A stretch of DNA of 64,000 nt. It comes from Prescottella defluvii (GTDB lineage: Bacteria; Actinomycetota; Actinomycetes; Mycobacteriales; Mycobacteriaceae). The stretch covers positions 1 to 64,000 of the forward strand of contig NZ_JPOC01000022.1 in NCBI RefSeq assembly GCF_000738775.1, in the 5' to 3' direction. Of this stretch, positions 56,264-64,000 are shown one piece after another. Below the pieces are notes generated by a model that did no database searches, was not told the origin of the DNA, and was given only the letters and a program-made list of their open reading frames with translations. The position numbers and the translations under genes were made by a program. The first letter of the stretch is position 1; every line of letters starts with the position of its first letter.

Positions 56264-56877
56264 CTACAGCGCACCCTTGGTCGACGGGACACCGGAGACC
56301 CGCGGGTCCGGTTCGACGGCCTCGCGCAATGCCCGCGCGACGGCCTTGAACTCAGCTTCGGTGATGTGGTGCTGGTCGCGGCCGTACAGCACGCGCACGT
56401 GCAGCGCGATCCGCGCGTTGAGAGCGATCGACTCGAACACGTGCCGATTGATCACCGTCGAGTACGGCACGCCCGGGTAGCCACCGATCACACTGTGCAG
56501 CATGTGTTCCGGCTCACCGGTGTGCACACAGTACGGGCGCCCGGAGACGTCGACCGAGGCGTGGGCGAGGGTCTCGTCCATCGGGATGAAGGCGTCGCCG
56601 AAGCGGCGGATGCCCCGCTTGTCGCCGAGCGCCTGACCGAGCGCCTGACCGAGCACGATGGCGGTGTCCTCGACGGTGTGGTGGGCGTCGATCTCGACGT
56701 CACCCTTCGCCTGGACGGTCAGGTCGAAACTGGCGTGCGCGCCGAGGGCAGTGAGCATGTGGTCGAAGAACGGAATGCCCGTGGATACATTCACGATTCC
56801 GGTGCCGTCGAGGTTGAGTTCGACGACGATGCTCGACTCCCTGGTCGTGCGTTCGACGCGCGCGATCCGATCACTCA

Positions 56878-56878
<1 letters not shown>
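56264..56878 (-). CDS. hisB: Imidazoleglycerol-phosphate dehydratase
   Basis: 204 residues, the monofunctional actinobacterial form. Mn-binding repeats: [20 protein letters not shown] with [15 protein letters not shown], and the second [13 protein letters not shown] and [12 protein letters not shown]. The histidinol-phosphatase domain of enteric HisB is absent. Starts on an ATGA overlap with the hisC stop. Confidence 0.96.
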
Positions 56879-59327
<2,449 letters not shown>

Positions 59328-59558
59328 GAGAGGTCCTCTCTGGAGAACAAGGGTTCACACCGATTATCCGCGATGGGTGCAAGTTACTTACGATCCGGCC
59401 CCACACGTGCGCCGAACAGGCCTCCACCTGCGGTGAGCAACACCTCTGAGCTGCAATTCACCCGAAAGACACCACACTGGACACGTGTCCACCCTAGAGT
59501 CCCCATCTGCGTGAGCTCGTCGATCCCAGCATCCGACACCGCAGCACAGGGAGTTGCC

Positions 59559-61193
59559 GTGACCCCCGATCCGAGTCCCATCGTTCCGCGAGTGACCAGG
59601 CGCACGTTCCTGGGCGGCACCGCCGCGGTCATGACGGCCGGCGCCGCCGGCACGATGACTGCCGGCGCCGCCCTGGCAGCTCCGGCAGCCGCCACCGCTT
59701 TCCGTCGAGCCGAGGTCACCGAACAGCGTCGCCGTGCCGTCGTGATCGGCAGCGGTTTCGGCGGTGCGATCGCGGCGATGCATCTGGGCCGCGCCGGTGT
59801 GGACACCCTCGTCCTCGAGCGCGGCATCCGGTGGCCGACCGGACCGAACGCCGAGACGTTTCCCCGGATGCTCTCCCCCGACCAACGCTCGGCGTGGCTG
59901 CAGCCGCACCCGGTGATGACGGGCGCTCCCCCGGCCGTGTTCCCACCGTTCACCGGCTTGATGGAACGCATCCCCGGCAACGGCATGGACATCCTGTGCG
60001 GTGCCGGCGTCGGCGGCGGCTCGCTGGTCTACCACGGGATGACGATGCAACCCGACGGCGAGAATTTCGCGAGGTGCGTCTCGTCGCGCATCGACTACGA
60101 GCGGATGGATTCGGTCTACTACCCGAGGGTGGCGCGCATGCTGCGGATCGCGACCATCCCGGACGACCTGTTGAACAGTCCGCAGTACCGCTCGTCGCGC
60201 CGGTTCGTGGAGATGGCCGACGCCCAGGGCCTGCACACGTTCCGGGTGCCGATGCCCATCGACTGGGAGTTCGCGCGGAGGGAACTGCGCGGGGAGATGC
60301 GCCCGTCGTACACGAACGGCGATGTGATCTACGGCGTCAACAACGGCGGAAAGTTCTCCGTCGACGTCACCTATCTCGCGGAGGCCGAGGCCACCGGGCG
60401 GGTGGAGGTGGCGCCACTGCACCGGGTCGCCGACATCGAACGCGGCGGGGACGGCTCCTGGGTCGTGCACTGCGACCGGATCGGCCGGGACGGCGCGGTG
60501 CTCGAGCGCAAGCGGATCGTCTCGGACGCACTGTTCCTCGGCGCCGGCTCTCCCGGCACCACCCGCCTGCTGGTCAAGGCACGCGCGAAGAACCTGATCC
60601 CGGACCTGCCGGACGCCGTCGGCACGGGCTGGGGCAACAACGGCGACCGCATCTTCATGGTCACCCGGGCCACCGACAGCCCCGGCGCGTGGCAGGGCGG
60701 GCCGGCGTGCGTCGGGGTCAAGGACTGGGACAACCCGGCCGGTGCCCTGACGATCGTCCTCGGCCCGGTGCCGTTTCCACTGGATCTGCACACGACGTCG
60801 GTGATCGGCTACGGCGTCGTCGACGGTCGCGGGATCTGGCACTACGACCCCGGGCGCGACGATGCGGTCCTGACCTGGGATCAAGCGTTCGACAGGGACC
60901 TGACGAACGCGATCCGGGCGCGGATCGAACAGATCGTCGGCGCCGGCTTCGGGGTGTCGGCGATCGATGTGAACGCCTTCGACACCAACACCTTCCACCC
61001 GTTGGGCGGCGTGCCGTTCGGCTCGGTATGTGACGACGTCGGCCGCGTGCACGGGCAGCGGGGGCTCTACGTCCTCGACGGCTCACGCATTCCGGGCTCG
61101 ACCGGCGCCTGCAACCCGTCCATGACGATCGCTGCGCTCGCCGAGCACAGCATGGACACCCTCGTCGCCCACGATCTCGGCACCGTCTTCTGA
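59559..61193 (+). CDS. Cholesterol oxidase-type GMC oxidoreductase, Tat-exported
   Basis: 544 residues from GTG 59559 (GGGAG six bases upstream). Tat signal TRRTFLGGTAAVMTAGAAGT with an Ala-rich h-region. FAD-binding VVIGSGFGGAIAAMHLGRAG follows. The substrate-side residues match class I cholesterol oxidases: NTFHPLGGVPFG (active-site His) and GACNPSMTIAALAEHSMD (Asn). Oxidises and isomerises 3-beta-hydroxysterols to 4-en-3-ones in related enzymes. Followed after 10 bases by a secreted glycosidase. Confidence 0.9.
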   Translation: MTPDPSPIVPRVTRRTFLGGTAAVMTAGAAGTMTAGAALAAPAAATAFRRAEVTEQRRRAVVIGSGFGGAIAAMHLGRAGVDTLVLERGIRWPTGPNAETFPRMLSPDQRSAWLQPHPVMTGAPPAVFPPFTGLMERIPGNGMDILCGAGVGGGSLVYHGMTMQPDGENFARCVSSRIDYERMDSVYYPRVARMLRIATIPDDLLNSPQYRSSRRFVEMADAQGLHTFRVPMPIDWEFARRELRGEMRPSYTNGDVIYGVNNGGKFSVDVTYLAEAEATGRVEVAPLHRVADIERGGDGSWVVHCDRIGRDGAVLERKRIVSDALFLGAGSPGTTRLLVKARAKNLIPDLPDAVGTGWGNNGDRIFMVTRATDSPGAWQGGPACVGVKDWDNPAGALTIVLGPVPFPLDLHTTSVIGYGVVDGRGIWHYDPGRDDAVLTWDQAFDRDLTNAIRARIEQIVGAGFGVSAIDVNAFDTNTFHPLGGVPFGSVCDDVGRVHGQRGLYVLDGSRIPGSTGACNPSMTIAALAEHSMDTLVAHDLGTVF

Positions 61194-61203
61194 AGGAGCA
61201 ACT

Positions 61204-62481
61204 GTGAGAACCGTTCTCGGCGCCGCGATCGTCGCGCTCACCGCAACCCTGCTGGCCGCCCCGGCGGTACAGGCCGATCCCCTCGGCGACGACTTCCTGT
61301 GGGGTGTCGCCACCTCGGGATTCCAGTCGGAGGGGTCCTCCCCGGACAGCAACTGGGCGCGGTACTCGGCGTCCGGGAAGACGCACGACGAGATCGGCGA
61401 CGCGGTCGACTTCCGGCACCGGTACACCGAGGACATCGACAACGCCGCCGCGCTCGGGGTGGACGTGTTCCGCTTCGGGGTCGAGTGGGCCCGGGTGCAG
61501 CCGAGCCCCGGCACCTGGGACGAGGCCGAATTCGCATACTACGACGACGTGATCCGGCGCATCCGCGGCCACGGCATGACACCGATGATCACGCTCGACC
61601 ACTGGGTCTATCCGGGCTGGATCGCCGACCGTGGCGGCTGGGCCGATCCCCGCACCGTCGACGACTGGCTGGCCAACGCCGAGAAGGTCGTCGAGCGCTA
61701 CAAGGACGCCGGGGCGATCTGGATCACGTTCAACGAGCCGACGACCTACGCGCAGCGCGAACTGACGTTCGGCGGAATCTCCCTTCTCGACGTCCACAAG
61801 ATGTTCGACGGCATGACCCGAGCGCACCGCACGATCTACGACCGCATCCATCAACTCGACCCGGCCGCCCGCGTCGGTAGCAATCTCGCGTTCATCCCTG
61901 CCGTGTTCGGGATGCTCGACACCCTGTTCGTCGACCGGGTCACCGACAAACTCGACTTCCTCGGCATCGACTACTACTACGGCGTCTCCCTCGACAACGT
62001 CTCGGCGATCGCGGCCGCCACCGACCGGTTCTACGACGTGGTGCCACAGCCCGACGGGATCTACCACGCGCTCATGGCGTATCACCGCAAGCTGCCGACG
62101 GTGCCGCTGTACGTCGTCGAGAACGGGATGCCGACCGACAACGGGCAGCCACGCCCGGACGGCTACACCCGGTCGGACCATCTGCGAGACCACATCTACT
62201 GGATCGAGCGGGCTCGCGAGGACGGCGCCGACGTGATCGGCTACAACTACTGGTCGATCACGGACAACTACGAGTGGGGTTCGTACCGTCCGCGTTTCGG
62301 CCTGTACACGGTCGACGCGCTCACCGACCCGACGTTGACCCGTCGCCCCACCGATGCCGTCGACACCTACCGCGACATCGTCGCCCGCGGCGGCACCCCC
62401 GCCGGCTACACCCCGGTGATGCCGACCGCGTTCTGTTCGCTGGTCGATCCGCCGCGCAGCTGCGTGAGCGGCGGATCGTAG
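61204..62481 (+). CDS. Secreted family 1 glycoside hydrolase
   Basis: 425 residues from GTG 61204. Sec signal MRTVLGAAIVALTATLLAAP, cleavage after VQA. GH1 features in order: FLWGVATSGFQSEG, acid/base Glu in WITFNEPTTYAQ, nucleophile Glu in YVVENGMPT, and YWSITDNYEWGSYRPRFGLY at the end. Slightly shorter than typical GH1. A beta-glucosidase-type activity is likely. Co-transcription with cholesterol oxidase suggests a sterol or steroid glycoside substrate. Confidence 0.9.
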   Translation: MRTVLGAAIVALTATLLAAPAVQADPLGDDFLWGVATSGFQSEGSSPDSNWARYSASGKTHDEIGDAVDFRHRYTEDIDNAAALGVDVFRFGVEWARVQPSPGTWDEAEFAYYDDVIRRIRGHGMTPMITLDHWVYPGWIADRGGWADPRTVDDWLANAEKVVERYKDAGAIWITFNEPTTYAQRELTFGGISLLDVHKMFDGMTRAHRTIYDRIHQLDPAARVGSNLAFIPAVFGMLDTLFVDRVTDKLDFLGIDYYYGVSLDNVSAIAAATDRFYDVVPQPDGIYHALMAYHRKLPTVPLYVVENGMPTDNGQPRPDGYTRSDHLRDHIYWIERAREDGADVIGYNYWSITDNYEWGSYRPRFGLYTVDALTDPTLTRRPTDAVDTYRDIVARGGTPAGYTPVMPTAFCSLVDPPRSCVSGGS

Positions 62482-62530
62482 CGCCACCCTCCGCCGAGCG
62501 ACGCCGTCGACGGGCCTAAGCTTCTCCCTC

Positions 62531-63148
62531 GTGTCGTGGCAGATGTGGTTGGCATTTTTCGGCGCCAGCTGGGTGATCAGCCTGTCACCGGGAGCCGGCG
62601 CGATCGCGTCGATGTCGACGGGGCTACGGCACGGTTTCGTCCGCGGCTACTGGAACATCCTGGGGCTGCAACTGGCACTGCTGCTGCAGATCGTCATCGT
62701 CGCCGCGGGCCTGGGCGCCCTCCTCGCCGGATCGCCGACCGCGTTCACGGTCGTCAAATGGCTCGGGGTGGCGTACCTCGCCTATCTCGGTGTGCGGCAG
62801 TGGCGGGCGGCGCCGACCCCCGTCGAGGCCGACTCCGACACCAGCCGCGCCACCGCCGCGTCCCTCGTGCTGAGGGCCTTCCTGATCAATATCAGCAACC
62901 CGAAGGCCGTCGTCTTCATTCTCGCGGTGCTACCCCAGTTCCTGAATCCGTCCGCCCCGCTGCTGCCGCAGTACGCTCTCATCGCGGCGACGATGGTGGC
63001 CGTGGACGTCGTCGTGATGACCGGCTACACGGGCCTCGCCGCCCACGCACTGCGACTGCTGCGCTCGCCGCGGCAGCAGCAGGTCACCGGCCGGGTCTTC
63101 GCCGGACTGTTCTTCACCGCCGCCGCGATACTCGCGACCGCGGTGTGA
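62531..63148 (+). CDS. LysE/RhtB-family exporter
   Basis: 205 residues from GTG 62531, about six hydrophobic helices. Family features: WVISLSPGAGAIASMSTGLR with the conserved Pro-Gly, KWLGVAYLAYLGVRQWRA, FLINISNPKAVVFILAVLPQ. Exports amino acids or related metabolites; substrate unknown. Stops 9 bases before the converging binding-protein gene. Confidence 0.9.
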   Translation: MSWQMWLAFFGASWVISLSPGAGAIASMSTGLRHGFVRGYWNILGLQLALLLQIVIVAAGLGALLAGSPTAFTVVKWLGVAYLAYLGVRQWRAAPTPVEADSDTSRATAASLVLRAFLINISNPKAVVFILAVLPQFLNPSAPLLPQYALIAATMVAVDVVVMTGYTGLAAHALRLLRSPRQQQVTGRVFAGLFFTAAAILATAV

Positions 63149-63157
63149 CGCGACCAC

Positions 63158-64000
63158 TCAAGCCAACGGTTCGGAGGCGAGCCAGGCATCCTGGAACAGC
63201 ATGATTCCGTCTGCACTCGGCGTGACGCCGTGCACATTCTGTCTCCAGGTGACGAGTACCTTGCCAGCACCGATAGTGGCCAGCGGTGCCGTGTCGTTGA
63301 CCAGTGTCTGCATCCTCTCGAGGACGGCCCGTCGGTCGTCGTCGGTGAACGCGGTCTGCAACTGGGTGAGCAACTGGTCCATCTCCGCGTTCTTGTAGCC
63401 GAGCACGTTCGACGGGGAATCGCTGTGGAAGTTGACGAACAACCGCACGAACGGTGACTCCTCGAGGACACTCAGTCCCGAGTGCGCGACGTCGTAGTCA
63501 TGTTCGACGAACAATCGGCGCACGAGATCGGTATTGCTCGGCGCATACGAGATCTCGACAGTGAATCCGACTGCTTGCAGCATGGACTGGTAGGCGAGGG
63601 CGTTTCGCTGGGTTTCGGGAGTATTCGATCCGACGTAGGTGAGTTTGCCGTCGTATCCGTCGGCTCGGGCCTCGGCAAGGTACCTCTTCGCAGCCTCCGG
63701 GTCGTAGCCGCTGGCCGCGACATTGCCGTGCCATGCGGACCACGACTGGAACATGTCACTGCCGGGCATGCCGTAGCCATCCTCGACACGGTCGTTGTAG
63801 ATCTCGGGGTTGATCGCTGCAACGATCGCCTTGCGTACACGTTCATCGGACGCTGCGCGGCCTTCCCGCTGGTTGATGACACCGACAGTGCCCAAGCTGA
63901 CGGTGTGTACGTAACCGATGTCGCCGGCGGCCAGCGCACTGTGGACTGCCTCAGCCCTCCGAATGTAGGCCGCGTCGATCCCACCACTGTGGAGCGCTTC
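63158..64000 (-). CDS. ABC transporter substrate-binding protein, family 5, 5' end cut by window
   Basis: The last 280 residues of a periplasmic-type solute-binding protein of the oligopeptide/dipeptide class (SBP_bac_5): VRKAIVAAINPEIYNDRVED, GYDPEAAKRYLAEARADGYD, VEHDYDVAHSGLSVLEESPF and LTQLQTAFTDDDRRAVLERM. The N-terminal half, including the signal peptide, lies beyond the right edge. Base use is slightly less GC-rich than the his genes. The permease and ATPase genes are not in the window. Confidence 0.9.
   Translation of the reverse strand, partial: EALHSGGIDAAYIRRAEAVHSALAAGDIGYVHTVSLGTVGVINQREGRAASDERVRKAIVAAINPEIYNDRVEDGYGMPGSDMFQSWSAWHGNVAASGYDPEAAKRYLAEARADGYDGKLTYVGSNTPETQRNALAYQSMLQAVGFTVEISYAPSNTDLVRRLFVEHDYDVAHSGLSVLEESPFVRLFVNFHSDSPSNVLGYKNAEMDQLLTQLQTAFTDDDRRAVLERMQTLVNDTAPLATIGAGKVLVTWRQNVHGVTPSADGIMLFQDAWLASEPLA

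Noticed and set aside
56638-56665. Tandem repeat GAGCGCCTGACC in hisB as a possible insertion
   Set aside because: Encodes GQALGQALG, which matches the normal HisB sequence of actinobacteria.
59328-59558. His leader or T-box upstream of hisD
   Set aside because: No run of His codons and no recognisable T-box sequence on the minus strand.

Overview
High-GC actinobacterial chromosome, most likely a Rhodococcus or close mycolic-acid-containing relative. The evidence is the gene set (PriA-type HisA with no trpF seen, an F420-dependent-type oxidoreductase, a DosR/DosS system, cholesterol oxidase), the strong GC bias and the frequent GTG starts with 4-base stop/start overlaps. The species cannot be fixed from the sequence alone.

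Layout. 1-11.5 kb, all minus strand: gltB (cut by the window edge), a TM2-domain protein, lgt, trpA, trpB, trpC, a Trp-operon membrane protein and trpE. 51.3-59.3 kb, also minus strand: hisI, hisF, impA, priA (hisA), a small membrane gene, hisH, an MFS exporter, a small membrane gene, hisB, hisC and hisD. In mycobacteria hisD...hisI and trpE...lgt lie next to each other in this same order and orientation. Here about 40 kb (11.5-51.3 kb) sits between hisI and trpE and reads as an accessory island.

Inside the island: (a) 11.6-15.1 kb, a DODA-type dioxygenase with a divergent MarR gene and a palindromic operator between them, an AraC regulator, a transglutaminase-like protein, and two tautomerase genes, one of which lacks the catalytic proline; (b) 15.1-21.2 kb, a zone of visibly lower GC and broken genes: a HEPN-STAND NTPase-TPR protein that looks like a defence protein, pieces of arsC and of arsA (twice), a frameshifted nuclease and a frameshifted regulator; (c) 21.6-30.8 kb, a lipoprotein, a ten-gene translationally coupled gas vesicle operon, then an RsbW/SigF/STAS stress-sigma module with CinA-like and CsbD-like genes, and three GTTT-N16-GGG(T/A)A(C/T)-like promoters; (d) 30.8-35.5 kb, an oxidoreductase, small membrane and DUF proteins, and a YCII/ECF42 sigma pair; (e) 35.5-51.3 kb, a hypoxia block: DosS-like GAF kinase, Hsp20, CBS protein, PEP synthase, universal stress protein, DosR, a P-type ATPase, PfkB and a complete group 3b-type NiFe hydrogenase operon with its endopeptidase. 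Four DosR-box-like palindromes sit in front of hsp20, ppsA, usp/dosR and pfkB/hydrogenase.

59.5-64 kb: a Tat-exported cholesterol oxidase 10 bases upstream of a secreted GH1 glycosidase, a LysE-type exporter, and the 3' part of an oligopeptide ABC-transporter binding protein.

Together the island combines buoyancy, general stress and hypoxia functions, with hydrogenase and PEP/fructose-phosphate metabolism available when respiration slows. No tRNA, rRNA, CRISPR array, intact transposase or intact integrase was seen.
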